Assembly: GCA_045106765.1 (NCBI GenBank)
Contig: JBGCFD010000070.1
Span: forward strand, 1 to 64,000
Reading direction: 5' to 3'
Length of the DNA: 64,000 nucleotides
Source: CAJQQY01 sp045106765
GTDB taxonomy: Bacteria; Bacteroidota; Bacteroidia; Chitinophagales; Saprospiraceae
Shown: in pieces, positions 17,126 to 26,600 of the stretch
Layout: every line of letters starts with the position of its first letter
Numbering within the stretch: the first letter of the stretch is position 1
Position numbers and translations under genes: made by a program
Notes under the pieces: model-generated
What the model was told of the DNA's origin: nothing
Database searches by the model: none
Seen by the model: only the letters and a program-made list of their open reading frames with translations

Positions 17126-17930
17126 TTTCTAATTGTTTTAATTTTTTAGTAGTGTTATTAAAAATCGAATCCGCCTCTTTTCTGTATTTACTGGTTGTAT
17201 ATTTATTAATGAATTTTTTATAATATTTCAAAGTGTTATTATATCGCTCTGACTGCTTTGAAAAAATACTATTTTGAGCTAAAAGGTAATTCCCCTTCAA
17301 TATCAAAAATCTCACACGTTCTGCATCTGGAGATTCTGGGAAATCTTTCAACAAGTTTTCAAACGATGTAGTAGCCGCTTGATATTGTCTTAAGTCATAG
17401 TATAATTCACCTTCAGCAAATGCTTTTTTCTCCATCTTTCGACGCATAATATCAATCAACTTATTGCATTCTGCTACTCGTTCACTTGTAGGATAAGTAT
17501 TGACAAATAATTGAAATTGATCAACTGCTTTGGCTGAATAAGTTTGATCCAAACGATAACTTGGTGAAAGGTTATAATTGGAAAAGCCAATCATGAAATC
17601 AGCTTCTTCTCTATACGTACTATTTGGAAAAGTAGTTGTGAAATTTTTAAAATAATACGAAGCCAAAACATATCTATTTAAGTAAAAATGGGTGTAAGAA
17701 TAGTAAAAATATACTTTCTCTGCTTCCACTTTTCCTCTCAAGTTATTAATGATAAGTTCGAAAAGATTCTGAGCTTTTAAGTACTCCTCATCTTCATAAT
17801 ATTCAAAAGCTTTTTTGTAAATTAAATCTACATCTCCACCTGCTCGTAATTTTTCAAAATCACTTTTACATGAACTAAAAAATATAAATCCGACCGCCAA
17901 TAAAATGGGAAAAATTAACTTTATTTTCAT
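17091..17930 (-). CDS. bamD: Outer-membrane assembly lipoprotein BamD
   Basis: 279 residues with a lipoprotein signal (FPILLAVGFIFFSSCKSD; lipobox SSC at residue 21 region) followed by TPR-like helical repeats: IYKKAFEYYEDEEYLKAQNL, YASYYFKNFTTTFPNS, EADFMIGFSNYNLSPSYRLD and FINKYTTSKYRKEADSI. The tyrosine-rich YFKNF...FPNS...EEA pattern is the BamD/YfiO hallmark. It is part of the BAM complex that inserts barrel proteins into the outer membrane. First gene of the bamD-rpoZ-coaBC-porD operon. TAATTTTG on the reverse strand (17938-17945), immediately upstream, could be its -7 box. Confidence 0.9.
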   Translation of the reverse strand: MKIKLIFPILLAVGFIFFSSCKSDFEKLRAGGDVDLIYKKAFEYYEDEEYLKAQNLFELIINNLRGKVEAEKVYFYYSYTHFYLNRYVLASYYFKNFTTTFPNSTYREEADFMIGFSNYNLSPSYRLDQTYSAKAVDQFQLFVNTYPTSERVAECNKLIDIMRRKMEKKAFAEGELYYDLRQYQAATTSFENLLKDFPESPDAERVRFLILKGNYLLAQNSIFSKQSERYNNTLKYYKKFINKYTTSKYRKEADSIFNNTTKKLKQLENDRYQIQSSRS

Positions 17931-18082
17931 AAGTGCGCAAAATTACAATTTTTTATCTAAATAATGAATGTTTTTCTGTTCTATTAAACGGAAGGAAATA
18001 GAGAAATCGTTGGTGAAAATTAAGTTTTTATAAAAAATATTTACAATTTGATTTTGTAGAAACAATCCCTAGTAGTTGTCTT

Positions 18083-18134
18083 AAAAAAAGAATCCTGCTT
18101 TCAGATTTCTCTGAATGCAGGATTCTTTTTTTTT
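18083..18134. terminator. Strong terminator after the secreted DUF4412-like gene
   Basis: A stem of about 16 bp, AAAGAATCCTGC / GCAGGATTCTTT, with A- and T-runs on both sides. It lies between two reverse-strand genes, so it would end the 18149-18910 transcript and isolate the bamD operon. Confidence 0.85.
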
Positions 18135-18148
18135 AATGAAAATTTGGA

Positions 18149-18910
18149 TTACATTCCGCCACCCATTTTTTGAAGGTCGTCCATGTCCATCTTTTCGTAA
18201 CCATCAGTATTTAATTTGAAAATACTTTTATCTACTTTCTTTTCAATTTTAGTTGCAGCGAAAGTGATAGAACCACCTTTTCCTTTTTCTCCACCCGAGA
18301 TTGTAATCTCAAGAGGCATCTCTTTTAATTTTAATTCAGGTGCACCAGATGATTTCATACTTTCCAACATTGCATCAGAGTATTTAATTGCATCAGTTAC
18401 ATAGAGTGCAACTTTGACATTATTCTCTTGAGCTTCTTTGTTTTTGAGTATAATATTAGCTTTGTAGCAATCGTAACCTGAGATACTTTTCTTATCTTTT
18501 TTATCATAAGTTACATCGTATTCAAATGTTTCGTTTTCATCTTTTTCTTGTGCATCTTTTGCTATCTTCTCCATTTCAGTAAAGTCGTCGGCTTTTAATT
18601 CTGTCATCATTTTTTGCCCCATAGCATCAATCAACATTACCATATCCCTTGGGTTTGATTGATATAATACTTGCATTTTCATCATTCCTCCCATGACATC
18701 TCCTGTAACTAAAGACTGATCTTTTGTAAATGCAATATTCATTGTTGCAGTTTTAAGCATTTGTAGTTGAGGTGCAGCAGATGGATCATCTACTTGTAAG
18801 TCAGTAATACCAATAGTAATATTTCCTTCTTCAAGTGCCTTTTGAGCAGATACATTTTGAAGTCCAGCAACTAAAAATACAAAAAGAAAGAGTCCAATAA
18901 TTTTTTTCAT
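18149..18910 (-). CDS. Secreted DUF4412-like protein
   Basis: 253 residues from the second ATG (MKKIIGLFLFVFLVAGLQNV), which gives a clean signal peptide ending SAQK. The mature part is a beta-rich, methionine-rich domain (GDVMGGMMKMQVLYQSNPRD, DAMGQKMMTEL) followed by YDVTYDKKDKKSISGYDCYK, the pattern of small periplasmic proteins in the DUF4412 group, and it ends in MGGGM. The function of that group is not known. Single gene bounded by a terminator downstream. Confidence 0.65.
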   Translation of the reverse strand: MKKIIGLFLFVFLVAGLQNVSAQKALEEGNITIGITDLQVDDPSAAPQLQMLKTATMNIAFTKDQSLVTGDVMGGMMKMQVLYQSNPRDMVMLIDAMGQKMMTELKADDFTEMEKIAKDAQEKDENETFEYDVTYDKKDKKSISGYDCYKANIILKNKEAQENNVKVALYVTDAIKYSDAMLESMKSSGAPELKLKEMPLEITISGGEKGKGGSITFAATKIEKKVDKSIFKLNTDGYEKMDMDDLQKMGGGM

Positions 18911-19121
18911 TTTAAACATTTTTGAAATTTGAAAAATTGTTAATTTAAATAGGATAGGATGATTTAAGTTAATAACGGTTTTTTATATAAATAACTTATA
19001 CAAATATAAGTGCATTTTTATTTGGAAAAAATCCTTTGAAACTAATTTGGTATATAAAATCTAATGATTCATCTATTTGACGGTTGTTGCAACAAAAAGT
19101 AATGGATTTCAAAAGACATGC

Positions 19122-19979
19122 CTATTCATTATCCATTTGCTTTAGATAAGTGAAGTTTTTATTGATAAGAGCCATTTTTACTCCTTTTTCATCAAATTTC
19201 TTTTTGATCGCTTCCATGACGTCACAAGATAATTCATATGCTTTACTAGCGTCAACTGCCCAAGTCCAAGTTTTGATATTGATGCCAATATTATTAAATC
19301 CAATTACTCTAACAGGTACTTTAGGTTTTCCCATTCTGATATCTTCTAATGTTCTATTATCTAAAGAAAGAGGATGTTTTGCAATTTCTTCTTGAATAAT
19401 TTCTCGAATTAAATCAATATCGGAACTCATTGCTACATTAAATTCAATCGGCCTTACGATTTTATCATTACTAAAATCAAAATTGATAATTACCTCATCG
19501 CTAATAACTGTATTGGGAATAATAATTCGTCTATTTTCAAAATCTCGAATCACCGTATGCCGAAGTGTAATATCTTCTACAAATCCTTGCATCGTCTCTC
19601 GAATTAAAAGTCGATCATTGACTCGAAAAGGTTTAAAAATAATGATGAATAAACCACTTATAATATTACTTAAAGCATGCTGCGAAGCAAAACCTGCAGC
19701 TACTGCTAAGATCCCTGCACCTGCTAGCAAGGAGTTAGCTACTTGTCTCATTTGAGGAATTTCATAGATCGCCCAACCAAATCCCACGAGGTAAATAATT
19801 GCACTCATGGCATGTCCCACAAATTTGTAATTAGTAGGATCATTATTTATAATTCCAGAGGAATTTTTGATAAATCTAGTATATAATTTCTGAAAAATAA
19901 ATGCGACAATTATTGTTGCAAAGAAAATGATAACTGGAATTGAGGTTTCAAAAATATAATTTAAAATGGTATCTTTCAT
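19122..19979 (-). CDS. Small-conductance mechanosensitive channel (MscS family)
   Basis: 285 residues. Three hydrophobic segments lie in the first 130 residues, the third being the glycine/alanine-rich pore helix (LLAGAGILAVAAGFASQHALSNIISG). The beta domain follows with FKPFRVNDRLLIRETMQGFVEDITLRHTVIRDFENRRIIIPN, the MscS signature. Such channels open under membrane tension and release osmolytes. Monocistronic. No extra periplasmic sensor domain is fused. Confidence 0.92.
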   Translation of the reverse strand: MKDTILNYIFETSIPVIIFFATIIVAFIFQKLYTRFIKNSSGIINNDPTNYKFVGHAMSAIIYLVGFGWAIYEIPQMRQVANSLLAGAGILAVAAGFASQHALSNIISGLFIIIFKPFRVNDRLLIRETMQGFVEDITLRHTVIRDFENRRIIIPNTVISDEVIINFDFSNDKIVRPIEFNVAMSSDIDLIREIIQEEIAKHPLSLDNRTLEDIRMGKPKVPVRVIGFNNIGINIKTWTWAVDASKAYELSCDVMEAIKKKFDEKGVKMALINKNFTYLKQMDNE

Positions 19980-20047
19980 AAATTGTTTTTTATGATAAAA
20001 TGTTGATGATCAGTTGATTATAGACCGGTATTCGCACGGCAGTTTCT

Positions 20048-20920
20048 TCAGCGAGTTAATTTCCAGCGTTTATGAGACCAAAGCCAATCTTGCGGTTTTT
20101 TCAAAATTTGTTGCTCTAGTTTTTGCATATAGGCTGTGGTGATTTCTCCTTCAGTTGAACCTCTTGGAGTATCAGTTATAGTTTCTAATCGCACTTCGTA
20201 GTGTCCTCTTTTCACTCGATTAATTGCCATATTAATGGCAGGATAATCCATACGGCGAGCCATCCGATCTCCTCCCCAAAGGCAAGCAGTTTTAAAATAA
20301 AAAAAATGGACCCAATCTGCTTTTTTTGCTGAACTTTTAGAAGGACTTTGATCAGCAATATAAACGAAAAGAGCAGGTCTTTTGTCCCAATTTGCGATGA
20401 CTTTATTTGCCTGATCAGGATAGAGTACCATCACATTTTCATGTGTTCTATATTTTTGAATATAACCGTCGAGATATTTATTTTTAATACGAGCAACAAC
20501 ACCTACTGTGATGCATTTTAATTGTAAACTGATCGCTTGAACTGCCCACTCCCAGTTGCCGTAATGACTTGCCATACCAACCACATTTTGTCCTTTGTCA
20601 TAATATTGATCAGCTACTTCAGGATTAACAAATTTATATCGTTTTAAAATTTCAGCATCACTCATTGACATTCCTTTGATGCCTTCGAGCAAGATATCAC
20701 AAAGATTTCGATAAGATTTTTCAATCAATGAATTAATTTCAGTCTCACTTTTTTGAGGGAATGAATATGTCAAATTTTCCTTCACAACTTTATATCGATA
20801 TTTTATCACCTTCAAAAAGAGAAATCGCAATCCATCCGAAATTCGATACAATAACCAAAAAGGAGTAATCGAAAAAAGGAAGACCATGACTCTGAAAAAT
20901 ATATAGGATATTAACTGCAT
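20048..20920 (-). CDS. LpxL/HtrB-type acyltransferase
   Basis: 290 residues. A short N-terminal membrane segment (YIFFRVMVFLFSITPFWLLY) is followed by the acyltransferase block with the HX4E catalytic motif in ASHYGNWEWAV and later FVYIADQSP and WGGDRMARRMDYPAI. The family adds secondary acyl chains to lipid A at the inner membrane. The Bacteroidota versions are shorter and the exact acceptor is not fixed, so a specific symbol is withheld. Single gene. Confidence 0.85.
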   Translation of the reverse strand: MQLISYIFFRVMVFLFSITPFWLLYRISDGLRFLFLKVIKYRYKVVKENLTYSFPQKSETEINSLIEKSYRNLCDILLEGIKGMSMSDAEILKRYKFVNPEVADQYYDKGQNVVGMASHYGNWEWAVQAISLQLKCITVGVVARIKNKYLDGYIQKYRTHENVMVLYPDQANKVIANWDKRPALFVYIADQSPSKSSAKKADWVHFFYFKTACLWGGDRMARRMDYPAINMAINRVKRGHYEVRLETITDTPRGSTEGEITTAYMQKLEQQILKKPQDWLWSHKRWKLTR

Positions 20921-21057
20921 AGTTTTTTTTACAAAAATATTATTTGTATTCTAATACTCGCTTATGCTTTAGAGTTCTTTTAAAAAAAATAAAATAAGTT
21001 TTTGATTAAAAATGATGATATTCTTTAATTACATTAGCATAAAATAATACCAAATCT

Positions 21058-22041
21058 ATGTTTTCTAGACGAAAATTTTTATCACGCTCTGCTCTTGGCT
21101 CTATGTCTCTCGCAATTGGAACTTCATGTAATGCCAAAGAAAATTCATCATCAACTTCTGATGTTGGAAATTTTACCCCCAAAGTTATTGCTACTTGGAA
21201 ACCTAATATAAAAGCCACCGAAGCGGCTTGGAAAATAATCGAACAAGGCGGAAAAGCAATAGATGCAGTTGAACAAGGTGTCCGTGTGCCTGAGGCAGAT
21301 CCCGAAGATATGTCTGTAGGATATGGCGGTCGACCTGACCGAGATGGAAAAGTTACATTAGATTCTTGTATTATGGATGAAAATGGAAATTGTGGTTCGG
21401 TCTGTTTTTTACAAAATATTAAACACCCCATTTCGGTAGCTCGAAAGGTGATGGATAAAACACCACATGTGATTTTGGCAGGAGAAGGTGCTCTTCAATT
21501 TGCGCTTTCTGAAGGATTTGAAAAAGAAGATTTGATGACTGAGAAGTCAACTCAGGAATGGCAAGAATGGCTCAAAGAAAAAAAATATGAACCGATCATT
21601 AACATCGAGAATCATGATACCATAGGGATGCTAGCTTTGGATAAAAATGGGAATCTGTCAGGTGCTTGCACCACAAGTGGACTTGCTTATAAAATGCATG
21701 GTCGAGTAGGAGATTCTCCAATTATTGGTGCTGGACTCTTTGTTGATAATGAAATCGGAGCAGCAACTGCAACAGGAATGGGCGAATTTGTTTTAAAAAC
21801 ATTAGGTTCCTTTTTAGTTGTTGAATTGATGCGACAAGGTCGAACGCCTCAAGAAGCTTGTGAAGAAGCTGTGATGAGAATTGTCAAAAAACAAAAGTAT
21901 CAAGATTTTCAAATTGGATATTTAGCAATGAATAAAAAAGGAGAAGTTGGTTCATATTGCATTCATCCAGGATTCAATTACGCACAACATCAAAATAAAA
22001 AAGGTGAAATATTTAATTCAGATTCATATGTAAAAAAATAA
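21058..22041 (+). CDS. Tat-exported N4-(beta-GlcNAc)-L-asparaginase/isoaspartyl peptidase family
   Basis: 327 residues of the N-terminal-nucleophile asparaginase family. The autocleavage/catalytic residue is Thr188 in NHDTIGMLALD, followed by GRVGDSPIIGAGLF and ATATGMGE, closest to glycosylasparaginases that split the GlcNAc-Asn bond. The N-terminus carries a twin-arginine motif (SRRKFLSRSALG) and a possible lipobox cysteine (GTSCNAK), so the enzyme is likely Tat-exported and perhaps lipid-anchored. Glycoprotein or peptidoglycan-derived substrates are inferred. Standalone gene. Confidence 0.87.
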   Translation: MFSRRKFLSRSALGSMSLAIGTSCNAKENSSSTSDVGNFTPKVIATWKPNIKATEAAWKIIEQGGKAIDAVEQGVRVPEADPEDMSVGYGGRPDRDGKVTLDSCIMDENGNCGSVCFLQNIKHPISVARKVMDKTPHVILAGEGALQFALSEGFEKEDLMTEKSTQEWQEWLKEKKYEPIINIENHDTIGMLALDKNGNLSGACTTSGLAYKMHGRVGDSPIIGAGLFVDNEIGAATATGMGEFVLKTLGSFLVVELMRQGRTPQEACEEAVMRIVKKQKYQDFQIGYLAMNKKGEVGSYCIHPGFNYAQHQNKKGEIFNSDSYVKK

Positions 22042-22567
22042 TGTAGTACTTTTATGAATATTAATATTCTCTATTGGAAATATTGATGTTTTATTTACCT
22101 TTATGGTAATCAGATGTATTAATTTAATTAATAAAGACATTCGAAATAAAGGACTTAAAGAAAAAACTTCCTCTCAGTTTTATTTTTAAGTTTATATTAA
22201 GCGGTTAAAAGCGGAAAAAATAAATCAAATCAAAATCGTTGCTAATCCATCATGGAATTTTTTTTTCCAAAATTCTTAAAAGGAAACTTATCCTTTTGTC
22301 CCAAAAATTAAATAATCCACCTAAACCTTATTCAGGTTTTATTACAAAACAACCTATCAATATTTACACAACTTTAATTATTGCCTTTATTTCTCAGGCA
22401 TTGGCATTGGATTTGTATTAAAATATAAAAAATTAATAATTTATATTTTTTTATAATAAAAAATACAAATGTGCAAAGCTGAGTAGAGTCTATTATAAAG
22501 AAATCCTAAAAAACAAAGAAAGGATAAAATCATTTTATACAAAAATGATTCTTTCAAAAACATTGAT
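22042..22567. other. Gene-free gap between asparaginase and LuxR regulator
   Basis: AT-rich, no supported gene. Two small hairpins are visible: AAAAGGA / TCCTTTT near 22277-22297 and AAACC / GGTTT near 22324-22341. A 60-codon forward frame at 22239-22421 ends in a hydrophobic stretch but has no recognisable homology. Confidence 0.5.
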
Positions 22568-23230
22568 ATGGATACAGTTCGAATAGTTATAGCCGATGAC
22601 CACCAATTGTTTATAGAAGGTATCAAAACCATTTTAAACAGAGCAAGTAATTTTCAATTTGAAATTATTGGAGAAGCTCATTCTGGCAAAGATTTGTTAG
22701 AATTATTGAAGGAAGTTCAACCTGATTTACTTTTGTTGGATTTGAATATGCCTGAGGGGGATGGTTTGAATATGTTGTCGATTGTCAAGAAAAAATATAA
22801 AACAATGCAAGTTTTAGCATTGACGATGTACGATGAAGTGAAATTGGTGCGAACGGCATTTAATGAAGGCGTAGATGGGTACATTCTAAAAAGTACTGGA
22901 AAATTAGAACTACTCGAAGCGATTGATGAAATTATTGATGGAGGAAGATTTTTTGGAGATGGAGTGAAAATCCATATTATGCCAGAAGATCAAAGAGATG
23001 CGATGCCAAGTAAATTTGATGATAAATTTGTCAAAAAATATAACTTGACGAAGCGTGAAATTGAAATATTAAGGTTGATTACTTTGGCCTTGTCTAATAA
23101 AGAAATCGCTAAAAAATTATTTATCAGCGATCAAACTGTAAGTGTGCATAGAAAAAATATTATGCGAAAATTACAAGTTTCAAATACTGCTGCATTGATA
23201 AAAATGGCGTATGATAATTCTCTCGTTTAG
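22568..23230 (+). CDS. NarL/FixJ-type response regulator
   Basis: 220 residues. Receiver domain at residues 1-120 with the acidic pair in VIADDHQLF, phospho-acceptor Asp in LLLLDLNMPEGDG and conserved Thr and Lys in LALTMYDE and YILKSTG. The C-terminal LuxR-type helix-turn-helix is LTKREIEILRLITLALSNKE with DQTVSVHRKNIMRKL. It should bind DNA when phosphorylated. No sensor kinase is adjacent, so the partner is unknown. Confidence 0.93.
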   Translation: MDTVRIVIADDHQLFIEGIKTILNRASNFQFEIIGEAHSGKDLLELLKEVQPDLLLLDLNMPEGDGLNMLSIVKKKYKTMQVLALTMYDEVKLVRTAFNEGVDGYILKSTGKLELLEAIDEIIDGGRFFGDGVKIHIMPEDQRDAMPSKFDDKFVKKYNLTKREIEILRLITLALSNKEIAKKLFISDQTVSVHRKNIMRKLQVSNTAALIKMAYDNSLV

Positions 23231-23246
23231 AACGAAAGAAGCGAAT

Positions 23247-23284
23247 AAAAAAAGAGCGATGAAATTTTCATCGCTCTTTTTTTT
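23247..23284. terminator. Bidirectional terminator after the LuxR regulator
   Basis: AAAAAAGAGCGATGAAA / TTCATCGCTCTTTTTT stem with flanking A- and T-runs between convergent genes. Confidence 0.88.
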
Positions 23285-23291
23285 GCTCAAA

Positions 23292-24638
23292 TTACAAATT
23301 CATAAACTTCAAAATATCATCATAAAGTCCTGAGTCATTGGCAAACAGCGCATAATTTTTTGCAGTATTAAACCATTCTTTTGTGGTCGCTCGATGTTGT
23401 TTTACACCCAATTCTAGATCCTTTGTAGAAAGTGGAGTTGGGATGCCACTCTTCATGGCTTCTTCCAATTTTGATTCAATTGCAATATCAATTACCGCTT
23501 CCAAATCAGCCCCAGAAAAATCTTTTGCTTTTTTGATAACTCTTTGATAATCAATTGTTTCTGTTGGTTTTTCTTTTAATTTTATTTCCAAAATAGCTTT
23601 CTTCGCAACATCATCGGGTGGAGGAACAAAAATAATTCGATCAAATCTTCCAGGTCGTCGAAACGCAGGATCCAAGTGCCATGGTGCATTTGTTGCAGCC
23701 AAAACTAAGATACCATCATTGTCATATTGTACGCCATCCATCTCTGCTAAAAATTGATTAATGACATGCTTGCCTGCACTATTTTTCATGTCAGTTCGAT
23801 TCGCTCCGAGCGCATCTACTTCATCAAAAAATAAAACACAAGGTTTTAGTTTTCGAGCTTTTTCAAAAATTGCATGCAAGTTTCTTTCGCTTTGCCCGAT
23901 GTACATATCTAAAATATCACTAATGCCTACAGGGATAAAATTGGCATTTATTTCTCCAGCTGTAGCTCTAGCCAAATGTGTTTTCCCACAACCAGGAGGA
24001 CCGTACATCAAAATACCTCCGCCTATTTTTTTACCATAAGCTTTGTAAATCTCAGGGTGTTCGAGTGGGTGGATAATTTTCATTCGAATCTCTTCTTTCA
24101 GTTTATCCATTCCTCCGACATCTTCAAATGAAGTTTTTGGTCTTTCGATTTCAACGTAACTATCGTCATCATCAAAATTTTCTTCATCTGGCCCACCGAG
24201 TTTTATTTTCTCAGGTTCGGGAGTTGCACCTTCCTGTACTTTCATGTTGATTTCAGATTCAAGGAAAGTGTCTTTTAAACTAGCGTCGATGATAATTGCT
24301 TTTTCGTAAGCATCTTTTGCACTTTCTGCGTCATTAGTTTTTAAAAGCAGTTTTGCCAAAATCAAATATGCTTGGGCAGGAGGCCTTTCCAAATCAACCA
24401 ACTCTTCCACCAAAACTAAACCAGTTGATATTTTTCCTAACTCATAAAAAGTTTGTGCAAGCGCGACTTTTACTTGTAAATCATTAGGCGCCATTCGGAG
24501 TGTATCTTTAATTTCAATTTCTGCTTCTTCCCATCGATCATTCTTCATCAAAGCATTGGCCAATAATTTTCGAAGTGGAATGCTATTGGGGCTTGCTTTG
24601 ATAGCTTCTCGGAGAGATTGTATTTCGTCAAAATTCAT
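23292..24638 (-). CDS. TPR-AAA+ ATPase
   Basis: 448 residues from ATG 24636-24638 (MNFDEIQSLREAIKASPNSI); an upstream in-frame ATG adds 11 unlikely residues. An N-terminal TPR-like helical array (about 1-140) is followed by one AAA module of the CDC48/katanin type: Walker A YGPPGCGKTHLARA near 209, Walker B FFDEVDAL near 269, sensor 1 ILVLAATNAPW, and FRRPGRFDRIIFVPPPD. A single-ring protein-remodelling ATPase, with the TPR part likely binding substrate or adaptor. The substrate is not known. No partner gene adjacent. Confidence 0.87.
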   Translation of the reverse strand: MNFDEIQSLREAIKASPNSIPLRKLLANALMKNDRWEEAEIEIKDTLRMAPNDLQVKVALAQTFYELGKISTGLVLVEELVDLERPPAQAYLILAKLLLKTNDAESAKDAYEKAIIIDASLKDTFLESEINMKVQEGATPEPEKIKLGGPDEENFDDDDSYVEIERPKTSFEDVGGMDKLKEEIRMKIIHPLEHPEIYKAYGKKIGGGILMYGPPGCGKTHLARATAGEINANFIPVGISDILDMYIGQSERNLHAIFEKARKLKPCVLFFDEVDALGANRTDMKNSAGKHVINQFLAEMDGVQYDNDGILVLAATNAPWHLDPAFRRPGRFDRIIFVPPPDDVAKKAILEIKLKEKPTETIDYQRVIKKAKDFSGADLEAVIDIAIESKLEEAMKSGIPTPLSTKDLELGVKQHRATTKEWFNTAKNYALFANDSGLYDDILKFMNL

Positions 24639-24768
24639 AGGTGTATTTTTTGAAAAAAATAATTTGTACAAATGTAGGAAATTGAGTGGAAATGTTTTTA
24701 AGAGAAAATATTAAGAAACAATTCTTTTTGTCGAAATTTGAAAAAATCTTCTCTTTGATAAATCTCGT

Positions 24769-24834
24769 GGTCAAGTTAAAATTGAAAATCAAGAATGACC
24801 AACGGAAGTGTTGATTTTAATTTTGGCTTGACTT
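24769..24834. repeat. Imperfect inverted repeat upstream of dinB-like gene
   Basis: Left arm 24769-24792 and right arm 24811-24834 share TCAAG..AAAATT.AAAATCAA in opposite orientation (19 of 22 within the core). Weaker outer arms (about 24729-24741 with 24842-24854) extend it. It lies between divergent genes and might also carry promoters. Confidence 0.6.
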
Positions 24835-24875
24835 AAAAACACGAATTTTGACGAAGTACAAAAAAAATAAAAATC

Positions 24876-25385
24876 ATGGAAATAAATGATGTTCAAAGTT
24901 TTTTAAAATACTATTCAAGGATCAAACATCGGACAAGAAGACTTTTCGATTACATTCCAGAAGATAAAATAGAATGGACATATCAAGAAGGAAAGTTTAC
25001 AATTGGAGATATTATTCGTCATCTCGCCAATATCGAACGATTTATGTATGCTGAAAATGCTCAGCTTAAACCTAGTCTTTATGATGGCTGTGAGGAAAAA
25101 TATGCTAAAGGTTTAGATGAAGTCATCAGGTACTATGATATTCTGCACAAGGAATCCATGGCTATTTTTTTAAAACTAACTCAAGATGATTTGAATAAAA
25201 AATGTATGACTCCAGGCAATGTAGAAATTACCTTATGGAAGTGGTTGCGAGCAATGGTCGAACATGAAATTCACCATCGAGGTCAATTATATTTTTATCT
25301 TGGAATGCTGGGAGTCGAAACTCCACCAATGTATGGATTAACTTCTGAAGAGGTAGCTGCAAGAAGCGCCAATCAATCCAAATAA
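24876..25385 (+). CDS. DinB family protein
   Basis: 169 residues of the DinB/YfiT-like four-helix metal-binding fold. The three metal-ligand histidines are expected in IRHLANIERF and in EHEIHHRGQLYFYLGMLGVE, where the HEIHHRGQ box is clear. Family members include bacillithiol transferases and stress-induced proteins of unknown substrate; none can be chosen here. The following SDR gene starts 29 bp later on the same strand, so the two are probably co-transcribed. Confidence 0.87.
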   Translation: MEINDVQSFLKYYSRIKHRTRRLFDYIPEDKIEWTYQEGKFTIGDIIRHLANIERFMYAENAQLKPSLYDGCEEKYAKGLDEVIRYYDILHKESMAIFLKLTQDDLNKKCMTPGNVEITLWKWLRAMVEHEIHHRGQLYFYLGMLGVETPPMYGLTSEEVAARSANQSK

Positions 25386-25414
25386 TTATTTCCACTTTGA
25401 ACCTAATTTAAAAT

Positions 25415-26230
25415 ATGAACCAAACGATTCTTATCACAGGTAGCAATTCAGGTATCGGAAAAATAACTGCTGAATATTTTGCTAAAAAAAATTGGCAAGT
25501 CATTGCAACGATGCGAAATATTAAAAAAGCAGGGAATTTAAAAGAGCATCCAAATATTTCTATTTATCAATTGGATGTAACTGATACTCAAAGTATTGAA
25601 AATGCGAAAGATGCAATTTTAAATGATTTTGGAAAAATAGATGTAGTTGTAAATAATGCAGGTTTTGGTTGCTACGGAGCTTTCGAGCCAACTACGGAAT
25701 CAGAAATTGATCGACAAATTGCAGTCAACATAAAAGGTGTGATGATGGTGACTAAAATTTTTTTAGCGCATTTTAGAAAAAATCAATCTGGACTTTTTAT
25801 TAATATTTCTTCGATAGCAGGCTTGGTAAGTTATCCATTGGCATCGATGTATGTTTGTTCGAAATGGGCGGTGGAAGGATTTACAGAAGCAATCTCTTAT
25901 GAATTAAGAGCATTAAATATTCGTGTAAAATTAGTGGAGCCAGGAGGTTTTAAAACTAATTTCCAATTGGAAGGGATCAGTTGGTCTCATGATGAATCCA
26001 TGCCTGAATATATTGAACCAACTCAAAAAACAATTGAAAGTAGGATTCAACGACAATCCAATTTGCCTGATCCAATTGCAGTTGCCAAAAAGATTTTTGA
26101 AGCGGCAAATGATGATTCAGATCGGTTAAGATATTTAGTTGGAGATGATGCGGAATCTTATTTTGCGAAGCGAAAAGAAATTGGAGCAGAAGAATATGTA
26201 AGGATGATTTATCAGAATAATAAAAAATAA
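25415..26230 (+). CDS. Short-chain dehydrogenase/reductase
   Basis: 271 residues of the classical SDR family. Cofactor motif TGSNSGIGK at residues 7-15, NNAG near 87, catalytic Ser in INISSIAG and YxxxK as YVCSKW near residue 150, then the EPGGFKTNF stretch. NAD(P)H-dependent redox of an unidentified alcohol/ketone. Likely in an operon with the DinB-like gene. Confidence 0.9.
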   Translation: MNQTILITGSNSGIGKITAEYFAKKNWQVIATMRNIKKAGNLKEHPNISIYQLDVTDTQSIENAKDAILNDFGKIDVVVNNAGFGCYGAFEPTTESEIDRQIAVNIKGVMMVTKIFLAHFRKNQSGLFINISSIAGLVSYPLASMYVCSKWAVEGFTEAISYELRALNIRVKLVEPGGFKTNFQLEGISWSHDESMPEYIEPTQKTIESRIQRQSNLPDPIAVAKKIFEAANDDSDRLRYLVGDDAESYFAKRKEIGAEEYVRMIYQNNKK

Positions 26231-26256
26231 AAATCTAATCTTTCTTTAAAAGAAAA

Positions 26257-26291
26257 CATCCTGTTTCACAAATTTAATTGTGAACAGGATG
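26257..26291. terminator. Hairpin after the SDR gene
   Basis: CATCCTGTTTCACAA / TTGTGAACAGGATG with one bulge. It lies 27 nt after the SDR stop. No T-run follows on the forward strand, but the preceding AAAAGAAAA gives one in reverse, so terminator direction is uncertain. Confidence 0.55.
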
Positions 26292-26600
26292 ACTCTAGGT
26301 GTGGCGTTTTATTAAAAGCCGCTAGGCTTTCATAGGCTTTAAGTTCGATGAGGGAGAGTGCGTTTACTTACCTAAAACAAAAAAAAGTCTTCCATAGCTT
26401 TACACTCCCCGTGTTTTTTAGCTTTATTTTTTTTGTTGATCAAATTTACATCTTTCCTATTTTATTATATAGTAATATTTTTGACTACTTTTATAGAAAA
26501 AATAATTAACCTAATTTTTATATTAAATTTGTAAAGTACTGATAATCAATATTTTGTAGTATTTATTTATTTTTATTTTTTTATAAAAAAAACAATGTAA
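26292..26600. other. Structured gene-free stretch upstream of the 490-residue protein
   Basis: A second hairpin AAAGCCGCTAGGCTTT (26315-26330) is followed by GGGAGAGTG about 26351 and its near-complement CACTCCCC about 26404, which could close a multi-branched fold. The later part is AT-rich with a TAAATTTG box (26524-26531) and TGATAATCA (26540-26548). No open frame of note. Could be a small RNA or leader. Confidence 0.4.
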
